Assembly (NCBI GenBank): GCA_964534125.1
Contig: CAZHOJ010000013.1
Location: 14,423 to 78,422 of the forward strand
Length of the DNA stretch: 64,000 nucleotides
Direction: 5' to 3'
Source: 2-02-FULL-55-14 sp964534125
Lineage (GTDB): Bacteria > Bacteroidota > Ignavibacteria > UBA10030
The translations under genes and the position numbers were made by a program. The notes beneath the pieces were generated by a model. It did no database searches and had not been told where the DNA came from. It was given only the letters and a program-made list of their open reading frames with translations. Shown in pieces: positions 53,848 to 63,097 of this stretch. The stretch's first letter is position 1; each line of letters starts with the position of its first letter.

Positions 53848-54240
53848 GCGGAGACGCAGAGCGCGCAGAGATTAGAACCACATAACTATAGAAGATATGA
53901 CATACCCTCTGCGCGAAACCAACCATGGCATTCGATCTTATCCTATCCAATCCCCCGACCTACCCTCTGCGCCCTCTGCCTCCTTTGCGTGCTTTGCGCG
54001 AAACCAACCATGGTATTCGATCTTATCCTATCCAATCCCCCGACCTACCCTCTGCGCCCTCTGCCTCCTTTGCGTGCTTTGCGCGAAACCAACCATGGTA
54101 TTCGATCTTATCCTATCCAATCCCCCGACCTACCCTCTGCGCTCTCTGCCTCCTTTGCGTGCTTTGCGCGAAACCAACCATGGTAATCGATCTTATCCTA
54201 TCCAATCCCCTGACTTACCCTCTCCGTCTCTTGCGTCTCT
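53848..54240. repeat. 85-bp tandem array with inverted lead-in
   Basis: Units start at 53911, 53996, 54081 and 54166: three full 85-bp copies and a partial fourth, nearly identical. Each starts GCGCGAAACCAACCATGG and ends in CTCTGC/CTTTGCG runs. The lead-in at 53848-53873 (ACCGCGGAGACGCAGAG...) carries the same CTCTGCG words in reverse, making an inverted pair. The array has no stop in some frames, so it throws up false frames. It fills the gap between the DASS transporter and the flavoprotein, where no real gene is seen. Confidence 0.92.
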
Positions 54241-54360
54241 GCGTGCACATCTTCCCCTTGGTTTTCACCCAATTCCACCCGAATATTCCAATCCCTTCAG
54301 GGAAAAGCAATCCGAAAGGTCTTACCAATCGACAATCGTCAATCGTCATTCGACAATCCC

Positions 54361-55542
54361 GATGTTCTCGTCCTTGGCGCCGGCGCTGCCGGCCTCTTCT
54401 GCGCTCTCACAGCCGGGAAGCGGGGACGCAAAGTCGTCGTCCTCGAGCATAACGACCGCATCGGGGAAAAGATACGCATCTCCGGGGGTGGCCGCTGCAA
54501 CTTCACGAACCTGAACGTAACGCCCGCGAACTTCCTGTCCCACAACCCGCATTTCTGCACGTCAGCTCTCGCGCGATACACCCAGCATGATTTCATCCGC
54601 CTCGTGGAACAACACAAGATCGCTTATCACGAGAAGAAGGACGGGCAGCTCTTCTGTGATGACGGCGCGGGGAAGGTTATCGACATGCTGTTGAGGGAAT
54701 GCAGGGAAGCGGGGGTGGAGATACTCACGGGACATGACGTGCGGGGAGTGAAGAAGACGACGCGGTATGAAGTGGAGATCGAAGCTGGCAAAGGGCAGGG
54801 GGCAGGGGGCATAGGGATATACACAGCGTCGGCTCTGGTTGTCGCCACCGGCGGGCTTTCCATCCCGAAGCTTGGGGCGACGGGGCTCGGCTACGACATC
54901 GCTCGTCAGTTCGGTATCCCGATCGTGGATCCCCGGCCGGGCCTCGTTCCGTTCACGCTTCGCGACACTGAAGGAATTAAGGACTGGAATATGTTATCCG
55001 GCATATCGCTCCGGGCGACGGTCACGGCGTCTGACGCATCGTTCACGGATGATATGCTCCTGACGCACAGGGGATTGAGCGGACCGGCGGTCCTTCAGGC
55101 CTCGTCCTATTGGAAGGATGGGACTCCGCTCACCATCGATCTGCTGCCGGACGTCTCATTGGAGGATATCCTTGAGGGCCGCACCGGGAGATCGATCCGG
55201 ACTGCCTTCGAGGGGGTCTGGCCGAAGCGGTTTGCCGAAGCATGGCTCCCGGCCGATCTGGCCGGGAAGAGAGTTGAGCACCTTTCAAAGAAGGTCCTGC
55301 GCGACCTCGAGCGGAGCATGCATGCCTGGGTCGTTCAACCGGATGGAACGGAAGGTTTTGCCAAGGCAGAAGTGACCGCCGGGGGGGTCGATACCAATGC
55401 CCTGTCGTCAAAGACCATGGAGTCCCGGGACGTAAGGGGACTCTTCTTTATAGGTGAGGTAGTGGACGTGACCGGCTGGCTTGGTGGCTATAACTTCCAG
55501 TGGGCGTGGTCCTCAGGATTTGCCGCAGGCTCTGCGGTGTAA
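54361..55542 (+). CDS. HI0933/BaiN-like FAD flavoprotein, start codon unclear
   Basis: The homologous frame begins at 54361 with DVLVLGAGAAGLFCALTAGK, the FAD-binding Rossmann loop, then EHNDRIGEKIRISGGGRCNF, GLSGPAVLQASSYW, and the C-terminal VTAGGV and GLFFIGEVVDVTGWLGGYNF. About 393 residues match the usual length, so the protein is whole apart from the start. The frame is open back to 54214 but contains no ATG, GTG or TTG before 54361. A rare ATC at 54328 has AAAGG upstream; a downstream GTG at 54604 would lose the FAD loop. Members are NAD(P)/FAD oxidoreductases. Either a rare start or a start lost next to the repeat array is possible. Confidence 0.8.
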   Translation, partial: DVLVLGAGAAGLFCALTAGKRGRKVVVLEHNDRIGEKIRISGGGRCNFTNLNVTPANFLSHNPHFCTSALARYTQHDFIRLVEQHKIAYHEKKDGQLFCDDGAGKVIDMLLRECREAGVEILTGHDVRGVKKTTRYEVEIEAGKGQGAGGIGIYTASALVVATGGLSIPKLGATGLGYDIARQFGIPIVDPRPGLVPFTLRDTEGIKDWNMLSGISLRATVTASDASFTDDMLLTHRGLSGPAVLQASSYWKDGTPLTIDLLPDVSLEDILEGRTGRSIRTAFEGVWPKRFAEAWLPADLAGKRVEHLSKKVLRDLERSMHAWVVQPDGTEGFAKAEVTAGGVDTNALSSKTMESRDVRGLFFIGEVVDVTGWLGGYNFQWAWSSGFAAGSAV

Positions 55543-55692
55543 CACCTGGCAGGCGGTTCGTTGGTTCTTGTCACCTGGATCCAGGTTCTTCCCTCAGGGC
55601 AAGGGGCTTGGTCGAGCGGAAATGCGGCTGTTTCGTTTCAGGAGCATCCTCCAACCGATCAGGACAGTGTGTCTTTGAGGAACTCCTGCAGT

Positions 55693-55753
55693 ACTGCGCG
55701 GACTGCCACACGAGCAAAAGCAGCAAAGGAATAACGAATTGGGTCCCTTTCAT
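55693..55753 (-). pseudogene. Signal-peptide fragment copied from the beta-propeller gene
   Basis: The frame from 55753 reads MKGTQFVIPLLLLLVWQSAQ, one residue different from the signal peptide of the gene at 55915-58008 (MKVTQFV...). Homology stops after AQ. It is a truncated duplicate 5' end with its ribosome site (AGGAGG). Confidence 0.8.
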
Positions 55754-55910
55754 TTCACACCTCCTTGCAATGGATTTGCAGAGCGCGTGAACGACCCATA
55801 GAGAGTACTCGGTGGGTCGTCAGGGAGGGGAGGATCACCCGGCGGCACACCGACTAATGCAATAAGTCAGAAAGCGCAAGAGTAAAGGAACGATTGGTGC
55901 ACCACTTTGA
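55695..55910. repeat. Direct repeat, downstream copy
   Basis: About 215 bases closely similar to 57950-58161, same orientation, covering the signal peptide, the AGGAGGTG site and the upstream region of the beta-propeller gene. It includes an inverted pair ACGACCCA/TGGGTCGT (55791-55820). The gap 55543-55914 holds nothing else apart from this fragment. Confidence 0.85.
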
Positions 55911-55914
55911 GTCG

Positions 55915-58008
55915 CTACCTGACGAGCATCATTTTCATCGTCTGATCATACTGACCGGCGATCAGGCGGCAGAAGTACATCCCGCTGGGCAGTGCGGCTG
56001 CATCCCAGGTGGCTTTGAAGGTTCCAGCTGGCTGGTCTCCATCCGCCAGCTGTGCGACCTCCTCTCCCAGAACGTTATAGACCTTGAGGGTCACATAACC
56101 AGAGTGTGGCAGGTCGTATTCAATGACCGTGCTCGGGTTGAATGGATTCGGGTAGTTCTGGTGAAGCACGAACTCGCCAGGCAACGGGCTCGTCACGGGG
56201 TCGACCGAGGTAACCATCTCCGACAAGGATCGCCTCCAGAGACCGCCTGTAATACTTCCGGCAAAGAGATACGTGCTGGAAACGGCGAGATCCCATTCGG
56301 CCTGGCCCGGCAAGCCGGTACCTGCTGCACTCCAACTAGTACCGCTATCGGTGGAAAGAAAGACACCATCGTTATACGTCCCGGCAAAAAGATTCGTACC
56401 AGAGACAGCAAAAGCCGTGACATTTGTGTCACTTAGGCCGGTATTCGCCTCGGTCCAACTTGTGCCGCTATCGGTGGAAAGAAAGACACCATCGTCATAC
56501 GTCCCGGCAAAAAGATTCGTACCAGAGACAGCAAAAGCCCTGACAATTGCGTCGGATAGGCCGGTATTCGCCACGGTCCAGCTTGTGCCATTATTGGTGG
56601 AACGAAAGACTCCCTCCCAGTACCCGGCATAGAGATTCGTCCCGGAGACAACAATATCAAATACGTCTCGACTCTCCGGCAAGCCCGTACTCGCAGCATT
56701 CCAGCTTGCGCCGCTATCGGCGGAACGATAGACACCGCCGCCCCTTGTCCCGGCAAAAAGATTCGTACCAGAGACAGCAAAAGCCCTGACAATTGCGTCG
56801 GTTAGGCCGGTATTCGCCACAGTCCAGCTTCTGCCGCTATCGGCGGAACGATAGACACCGCCGCCGACTGTCCCGGCAAAGAGATTCGTGCCCGAGGCAG
56901 CAAGAGCACCGACTGTTTTGTCCGTTAAGCCGGCACTCGCCGCAGTCCAACTTGTGCCAATATCGGTGGAACGAAAGACACCGCCGCCAAGAGTCCCGGC
57001 AAAGAGATTTGGACCGGACATAGCAAGCGCAGTTACCTGAGCTTTCGGCAGGCCTGTACTCGCAGCATTCCAGCTTGCGCCGCTGTCGGTGGAAAGAAAG
57101 ACACCGCCGCCACGAGTCCCGGCAAAGAGATTCGTACCGGAGAAAGCAAGAGCCCCGACCTGGGTGTTCCACAAGCCGGTATTGGCCACAGTCCAACTTG
57201 TGCCGCTATCGGTAGAAAGAAAAACGCCGTCACCGGTCCCGACAAAGATACTCGTCGCGGACATAGCAAAAGCAGTTACTTGGGCTTTCGGCAAACCCGT
57301 ACTCACAGCATTCCAGCTTGCGCCGCTATCGGTGGAAATAAAAACACTCTCGTGATACGTCCCGGCGAGGAGATTTGTCCCGGAAGCAGCAAGGATAGAG
57401 ACCGAAGTATCCGACAGGCCGGTATTCGTCGCAGTCCAGCTTTCGCCGGTATCGGTGGAAACAAATACACCAGACGAAGTTCCGGCAAAGAGATTCGTAC
57501 CAGAGACAGCAAGAGCCCGGACATATGAATCCGTCAAGCCGGTATTTGCCACAGTCCAGCTTGTGCCGCTATCGGTCGAGAGAAAGACACCCCTTGAAGT
57601 TCCAGCAAAGAGATTTGTGCCGGAGACAACAAGACCAGAAACCAAAGGGCCATAATAATACATTGGCAAGAGGGTATCTCCCTCAGTCCAACTTGTTCCG
57701 TTATCGGTTGAGAGAAAGACACTCCAGTACCCGGCACCGAGATTCGTGGAGAGGGCAAAAAGATTGGTGCCTGAGACAGCCAGGGCGCTGACACCGATCG
57801 TCAAGCCGGTATTTGCCAAAGTCCAGCTTGTGCCACTATCGGTGGAACGATACACACCCTTTGAAGTTCCGGCAAAGAGATTTGTGCCGGAAACGGCGAA
57901 ACAGCTTACATAGCCGCCATAGGGTCCACTGGTCTGCACCCATTGGGCCTGCGCGGACTGCCACACGAGCAAAAGCAGCAAAGGAATAACGAATTGGGTC
58001 ACTTTCAT
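55915..58008 (-). CDS. Thirteen-repeat BNR/HCF136-like beta-propeller T9SS protein
   Basis: 697 residues from 58008, with a perfect AGGAGGTG ribosome site. Signal peptide LLLLLVWQSAQAQ, then 13 copies of a roughly 45-residue unit of the form VSGTNLFAG...GVFxSTDSGTSWT (13 SW-type motifs counted). This predicts one or two beta-propellers of BNR/photosynthesis-stability type. The end is a T9SS type A domain (QNYPNPFNPSTVIEYDLP, SGMYFCRLIAG). Units are alike at DNA level, so copy number could change by recombination. A binding or matrix role is likely; no enzyme motif is visible. It is flanked by direct repeats of its own 5' region. Confidence 0.9.
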   Translation of the reverse strand: MKVTQFVIPLLLLLVWQSAQAQWVQTSGPYGGYVSCFAVSGTNLFAGTSKGVYRSTDSGTSWTLANTGLTIGVSALAVSGTNLFALSTNLGAGYWSVFLSTDNGTSWTEGDTLLPMYYYGPLVSGLVVSGTNLFAGTSRGVFLSTDSGTSWTVANTGLTDSYVRALAVSGTNLFAGTSSGVFVSTDTGESWTATNTGLSDTSVSILAASGTNLLAGTYHESVFISTDSGASWNAVSTGLPKAQVTAFAMSATSIFVGTGDGVFLSTDSGTSWTVANTGLWNTQVGALAFSGTNLFAGTRGGGVFLSTDSGASWNAASTGLPKAQVTALAMSGPNLFAGTLGGGVFRSTDIGTSWTAASAGLTDKTVGALAASGTNLFAGTVGGGVYRSADSGRSWTVANTGLTDAIVRAFAVSGTNLFAGTRGGGVYRSADSGASWNAASTGLPESRDVFDIVVSGTNLYAGYWEGVFRSTNNGTSWTVANTGLSDAIVRAFAVSGTNLFAGTYDDGVFLSTDSGTSWTEANTGLSDTNVTAFAVSGTNLFAGTYNDGVFLSTDSGTSWSAAGTGLPGQAEWDLAVSSTYLFAGSITGGLWRRSLSEMVTSVDPVTSPLPGEFVLHQNYPNPFNPSTVIEYDLPHSGYVTLKVYNVLGEEVAQLADGDQPAGTFKATWDAAALPSGMYFCRLIAGQYDQTMKMMLVR

Positions 58009-58161
58009 TTCACACCTCCTTGCAATGATTTTGCAATGCGCGTGTACGACTTTGAGCAAGCACTCGACGGGTCGGCAACGAGAGGAGGACCACCCGGCGG
58101 CACACCGACTAATGCAAAGTCAGAACGCGCAAGGGTCAAGGAACGGTTGGTGCAACACTAT
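57950..58161. repeat. Direct repeat, upstream copy
   Basis: Partner of 55695-55910, covering the first 20 codons and about 150 bases before the start of the beta-propeller gene. The offset is about 2255 bases. Confidence 0.85.
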
Positions 58162-58199
58162 GATTTCCTAGATTACATAGAAACGGCTGGACGCCAATC

Positions 58200-58356
58200 C
58201 ACTCGACATGCACTCTACCAAAGACCGGACCATACTGCCTCACCCATGCAGTATCAACAGAGGCGGCGTTCACCCGGTGAAGGTATGGGGTTGACCTGCA
58301 CAGATCGACGTGACAAAGAGGGAGAGAGCAAGGCCAGGGAGAAATGTTCTTTTCAT
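58200..58356 (-). pseudogene. Remnant 5' end of a secreted protein gene
   Basis: From the ATG at 58356 the frame gives a signal peptide MKRTFLPGLALSLFVTSICA then hits a stop after HTFTG. A shifted frame continues with SVDTAWVRQYG, a sequence seen at the start of mature repeat-type secreted proteins. This indicates a frameshift and loss of the rest. Confidence 0.6.
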
Positions 58357-58463
58357 CGTTCATACCCTTCCAGAGTTAGGGGCGAGGATTTATCCGTCTT
58401 CCGGGTCCGGTGATGGCAAGGCTAGAAGTCGTTTCTCGGTTGTTATTGGCTCATTCTTCGAGT

Positions 58464-58790
58464 TCACACCCGGAGTCCGGTCGTGGGATCGTCACAGTCA
58501 GCAGTCCCGTGACGTCGCTCCATACTCCTGGTCGCAATGAATTCACCCGCCGTCAGTACATAGGATGATACCCCCTCGGGCACCGATGCGGCGTCCAGGA
58601 CGACCTCAAAGGTGCCTGCAGGTTTTTCCCCGTCCACCGGCTGATCGAGAAGGGAACCATCCGGGGCATAGACAGAGAGCATGATTCTGCAGGTAAATGG
58701 CACGCAGAATTTAATAGTTGTCCGGACAGTGAATGGGTTTGGATGGTTCTGTCCAAGGAAAAATTCCGACGGGACCAATTCATCTATCAC
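58464..58790 (-). pseudogene. Orphan T9SS sorting-domain fragment
   Basis: About 108 codons reading GQNHPNPFTVRTTIKFCVPF, VYAPDGSLLDQPVDGEKPAG and SSYVLTAGEFIATRS: a T9SS type A sorting domain with no body. A stop lies two codons before the GTG at 58790. It looks like the 3' end of a deleted gene. Confidence 0.7.
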
Positions 58791-58914
58791 TGTTCACGTT
58801 CCTGGAGTGATAGGAAGATGGTGAGACACAGAAAGATACCACGCTCGAGAGGTCTGCCGCTACCAGGATTGTATCAAACCCTTACACATTTGTCGCACGC
58901 AGGGGTTGCAGTGT

Positions 58915-61900
58915 TCAGCGGGAGGAAAATTGTTTCGAATACTGAGAAGGGGGGACGCCGTACTGTCTCTTGAAGCACTCCGAAAAATAGGAAGGATTGG
59001 TGAAACCGACTTCGAATGCTACCTCTGCCATGTTGCCGGAGCGTCTTATGATAAGCTCAGCCGCCCGGGCCAGGCGAAACCTTCGAATGAGTTCCACCGG
59101 AGGTTGGCCGGTGAGAGAGACGATCTTCCGATGCAGCACTGACCGGCTGACGCCGACCATCTCCGCCAGAGATTCAACGTGCAACGATTGGTTCGAAAGA
59201 TCGCGTGCGATAGCCTCCTCCACACGGGCCAGGAACCGCCTGTCTGCAGATACCAAGGCCGAGTTATCGAGCGCCCCTAGCCCCCGTTTTGCATACTGCT
59301 CATGCAGTCTGCTCCGCTGTGCCAGAAGATTCCTGATCGTCGCTAGGAGTTCTTCCGGTTCGAAGGGTTTGGTGATATACGCGTCGGCACCGGTCTCCAG
59401 ACCTTCGATCCGGTCACGCATTGTCGCCTTTGCTGTCAAAAGAATGATCGGAATGTGACAGGTCCGTTCATCCGCCTTGATCCGCGAACACAGTTCCATC
59501 CCATCCATCCGTGGCATCATAACGTCGCATACGACCAGGTCGGGCAGATGCTGCAGACATGCAGATATTCCTTCTTCGCCGTCAACGCTTTGAATCACCC
59601 TGAAGTCGTGATCGAGTGTGGAGGCGACATACGTCCGGACGTCGTGATTGTCCTCTACGATAAGCAGGGATGGCTTGTCTTTGATTCTCGCCCGGGCCGG
59701 ATCGTATGGGGTGTTCGCAAGGAGCACGGTATCTGACAGTTCCGGCGCTGTTGCGGTCCCGTCCACCATTGTCGTCGGGGCATCCGAGATTTCTTCCGGC
59801 AAAAGGTGCTCGCTTCCCAAGGGGAGGGTCACCGTGAACGTCGTCCCTCGGCCTTCTTCGCTTTCGACAGCAATGGTTCCCTTATGCAGCATGACAAGGT
59901 CTCGTGTGAGCGAAAGGCCGACCCCCGTCCCTTGCCCCGTCCGCGGATGTCCCGAGCTCACCTGGTAGAACCGGTCGAAGATCCGCGGAAGAGACGTCGT
60001 CGCGATCCCGATGCCGGTATCGGCGACCGTGATCTTCAGCATGCCATGTGCGCGTTCTGCCGCAACGTCTATACGTCCGCCTTCGGGCGTGAAAGCGAAG
60101 GCGTTCGACAACAGGTTCATGATGATCTTCTCGGCCTGCTCCCGGTCCAGATAGACGCTGATGCCCGCCTCGGGAGCCGTCAACTGAAGCGTGATACGTT
60201 TCCGGTCCGCGTGAGGCGAAAACGATTGTGTGACCTCCTTCAGGAACGGCACGACGTCCATCGGCGCGGCGCGGAGTTGCATGCTGCCGGACTCCAGCTT
60301 GGCGATGTCCAGCAATTGGTTGACAAGACGGAGCAAGCGTCGGGCATTCCGTTGGACCATCTGAAGTTCGTCACGGAGTTTTCCGTCGCGCGTCGACTCT
60401 GCGATCTGCTTCACGGGTCCGAGGATAAGGGAGAGGGGCGTGCGGAACTCATGAGAGATATTCGTGAAGAACCGGGATTTCATCTCGTCGATCTCGGCGA
60501 GCTTCTGCGCCTGGAACCTCGATGTTTCGTACGCATGCACCATTGCCAGCCGCCGGGCCTTCATCCGCCAGGCCCCATACAGGAAGCCGATCAGCACCAT
60601 GAGGAAAAGCGCGAAGGCCCATGAAGTTCGCCACCACGGAGGCGTGACGACAATCGGGAGAGATGTTCCCTGCATGTTCCAGACCCCGTCATTGTTGGCA
60701 GCTCTGACGCGGAACGTGTATTCCCCGGGAGTCAGGGTGCCGTATCGGATCGTGTTCACTGTCCCAAGCGACAACCAGTCCTCGTCCAGACCCTCCAGTT
60801 TCACGGAGTAGATGTTTCCCTCAGGAGCGGCAAAATCGAGTGCCGCGAACCGAAATTCCAGCGGCCCCTGATCATACGGGATCTCCATCGGTCCGGGCTC
60901 GCGAAGTCCCAGGTTGGAAAAGGGATGGGGAGGACTGGCAGGAGAAGTGGTCGTCATGACTGCGGTGATGACGACCGGCGGCGGGACATAGTTCCATCGA
61001 ATACTCTCCGGATGGAACGTGATGATGCCATCTCCGGAACCGAGTACGATCATCCCATTGCTCTTCACGAACGTTGATGAAGTGCCAAATGCAACGTGTG
61101 CGCCGAGTGATGTGACGGGATACCCCTGATGTGCCCCGATATCACGGCCCTGTCTTGTCATCGGGTCAAACCGGATGATACGACCCATACCGATGAGCCA
61201 CAGGATCCCTGCGTCATCCTGAATAATATCAATGATGCCCGGAGGGTATCCGGATGCGGGATCCTCAGGGACATGTTCAAATGTCTCGGTCTCCCGGAGC
61301 AGAAGATCCAGCCCGGCGTCCGACCCGACCCACAACTGCCCGAGGTGGTCTTCATGGATCGAGGTGAATCGTTTTCCCGCCCCGATACGATGCCATTCAC
61401 CCGACAGCGGGTCCAGTCGAACGATACCGTTCGCCCCGCCGGCGACCCATACATCCCCCCGGTTGTCTCGGAGCATTTGGCGAATGCCATCGGAGAGCAC
61501 ATCGGGGAAGGAGTCAAGTTCGAACATTTTGACCGGCGAACCATCCGCCGGGAGGCACCCGACCGCGATTCCCTCAAAACCAAGCCACAAGTTGCCGTCG
61601 CGGTCGAGCGTCACCGCTGTTACGACACCCCGTTCGTGACCTTTGGATGATCGGAGGAATGACCGTGCGGATGTGATCCGGGTGGTCCTGGTGTCGACCT
61701 TCCAGAATCCTGCCGGCTCACGTGTGCTCACCCACAGAAGACCACGATGGTCAGCGCACATCGCAGCGACGATACCCTCTATTCCGGGGACCCGCTTGCA
61801 TGTCTTGTCGTTGAACGTGAACACTGAAACACCGGCCCCTCTCGAGCCGATCCACACTCGGCCTTCTTCGTCGGCGACCGTCGACACGATCGGCTCGGGT

Positions 61901-62928
61901 GGAGGACTCGAGGGATCGTCGGGATCATGAATGATGTGGAGAAACGGTTTATGCGATCGGGCCGACCAACTCAGTCCCTTTGCGGTCCCCACCCAGAGGT
62001 TACCTGCCCGGTCGATGAAGACATCGTGAATATGATTGCTCGAAATACTACCGGGATCGTGAAGGCTGTTGCGGAGTGTTGTCCAATGTCCAGATCCCGG
62101 TTGGAGGATCTTGAGTCCACCCGACATGCTCCCGACATACATCACACCGCTGGTGTCGAACACTACCTGAACGGCATCGATGCGATTCCCATCCTCTGTG
62201 ACCTCAGTCGGCTGGAGCGAGCGGGGATCGATGGCCTGCAATCCGAATGTGATATTCCCGCACGCCCAGATCGTTCCATCAGGACCGACGGCCATCCCCA
62301 CCCAAACCTGTCGTGGATCCAACGGTACGCGATCGACGCTCCGTGAGCCTTTCGTGAATCGAATGATCGACGTTCGGGAGCCGATCCAGAGATGGCCTCG
62401 CTTGTCATCGACCATCGAGATGATCGGGGATGTGACGACACCGGTGATCCTTTCAAACGATCTGCTCTCCGGATCAAAGCGGTCAAGGCCGTTACTGTGT
62501 CCGAGCCAGAACGTTCCATCCTCATCCTCCACAAGGGCTCTGACGTCCACGCCCCCCAGCGAGTACGGGTCTTTGGGGTCGTGGATATAAACAACCAGGG
62601 AATCGCCAGCGGTGTCGAGTTGTGCGAGCCCTCTGCCACACATCCAGAATCTTCCCTTTTTGTCCGTGTGGAATACTCCGACCAGGCCGGTAGGAATAGT
62701 GCGAACAGACATTCCGTCGAATCGTGAGGCTCCGTTCAGCGTCCCGAACCAGATGAATCCATCCGCGTCCTGGCTTATCGAGAACACATTCTGCAGCGGA
62801 AGCGAACCGTCCGTGAGGAGGTGTTGAAATCTGACCTCCAGGCCTGGGTAGGGGGAGACGTTCTGGGCGAAGGAGAACGATGGGAAGAGGATCAGGAATG
62901 CCGATATGAGACCGAACCGGCTTTGCAT
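58915..62928 (-). CDS. Hybrid two-component system (propeller-HK-REC-AraC)
   Basis: 1337 residues from 62928, chosen because it begins the signal peptide MQSRFGLISAFLILFPSFSF; the frame is open to 63039, so a longer form is possible. In order: Reg_prop two-bladed sensor repeats (about 62.8-60.9 kb; WFGTLNGASRFDG, LWVGTAKGLSW), Y_Y_Y domain (DWLSLGTVNTIRYGTLTPGEY), one membrane helix near 60.6 kb, HisKA with SHEFRTPLSLILGP, HATPase with a GTGVGLSLTRDLV box, receiver with VVCDVMMPRMDG, and an AraC HTH (VGVSRSVLHRKIVSLTGQ, VGFTNPSYFSECFKRQYG). Such HTCS proteins switch on polysaccharide loci on sensing oligosaccharides. Its target is not evident here; it is 20 kb from the uronate genes. Confidence 0.94.
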   Translation of the reverse strand: MQSRFGLISAFLILFPSFSFAQNVSPYPGLEVRFQHLLTDGSLPLQNVFSISQDADGFIWFGTLNGASRFDGMSVRTIPTGLVGVFHTDKKGRFWMCGRGLAQLDTAGDSLVVYIHDPKDPYSLGGVDVRALVEDEDGTFWLGHSNGLDRFDPESRSFERITGVVTSPIISMVDDKRGHLWIGSRTSIIRFTKGSRSVDRVPLDPRQVWVGMAVGPDGTIWACGNITFGLQAIDPRSLQPTEVTEDGNRIDAVQVVFDTSGVMYVGSMSGGLKILQPGSGHWTTLRNSLHDPGSISSNHIHDVFIDRAGNLWVGTAKGLSWSARSHKPFLHIIHDPDDPSSPPPEPIVSTVADEEGRVWIGSRGAGVSVFTFNDKTCKRVPGIEGIVAAMCADHRGLLWVSTREPAGFWKVDTRTTRITSARSFLRSSKGHERGVVTAVTLDRDGNLWLGFEGIAVGCLPADGSPVKMFELDSFPDVLSDGIRQMLRDNRGDVWVAGGANGIVRLDPLSGEWHRIGAGKRFTSIHEDHLGQLWVGSDAGLDLLLRETETFEHVPEDPASGYPPGIIDIIQDDAGILWLIGMGRIIRFDPMTRQGRDIGAHQGYPVTSLGAHVAFGTSSTFVKSNGMIVLGSGDGIITFHPESIRWNYVPPPVVITAVMTTTSPASPPHPFSNLGLREPGPMEIPYDQGPLEFRFAALDFAAPEGNIYSVKLEGLDEDWLSLGTVNTIRYGTLTPGEYTFRVRAANNDGVWNMQGTSLPIVVTPPWWRTSWAFALFLMVLIGFLYGAWRMKARRLAMVHAYETSRFQAQKLAEIDEMKSRFFTNISHEFRTPLSLILGPVKQIAESTRDGKLRDELQMVQRNARRLLRLVNQLLDIAKLESGSMQLRAAPMDVVPFLKEVTQSFSPHADRKRITLQLTAPEAGISVYLDREQAEKIIMNLLSNAFAFTPEGGRIDVAAERAHGMLKITVADTGIGIATTSLPRIFDRFYQVSSGHPRTGQGTGVGLSLTRDLVMLHKGTIAVESEEGRGTTFTVTLPLGSEHLLPEEISDAPTTMVDGTATAPELSDTVLLANTPYDPARARIKDKPSLLIVEDNHDVRTYVASTLDHDFRVIQSVDGEEGISACLQHLPDLVVCDVMMPRMDGMELCSRIKADERTCHIPIILLTAKATMRDRIEGLETGADAYITKPFEPEELLATIRNLLAQRSRLHEQYAKRGLGALDNSALVSADRRFLARVEEAIARDLSNQSLHVESLAEMVGVSRSVLHRKIVSLTGQPPVELIRRFRLARAAELIIRRSGNMAEVAFEVGFTNPSYFSECFKRQYGVPPSQYSKQFSSR

Positions 62929-63097
62929 GCGGATCGAGGTACAAAATGACGAGGTCGCCATCAAAGATACTCGGCTTCCATTACCATTGCTGGGAATTAC
63001 TGGACGAGTTCTTCCCTCTGCAAAACGGGGAAACCACATGGATAAGTCCCATCCAGCCGGGAATATCCCACGCCAAGAATATCATCTGCTCCGATGA

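Noticed and set aside
53707..54514. Plus-strand frames with repeated peptide segments
   Set aside because: They come from the 85-bp tandem array and change meaning each unit; no homology or ribosome site.
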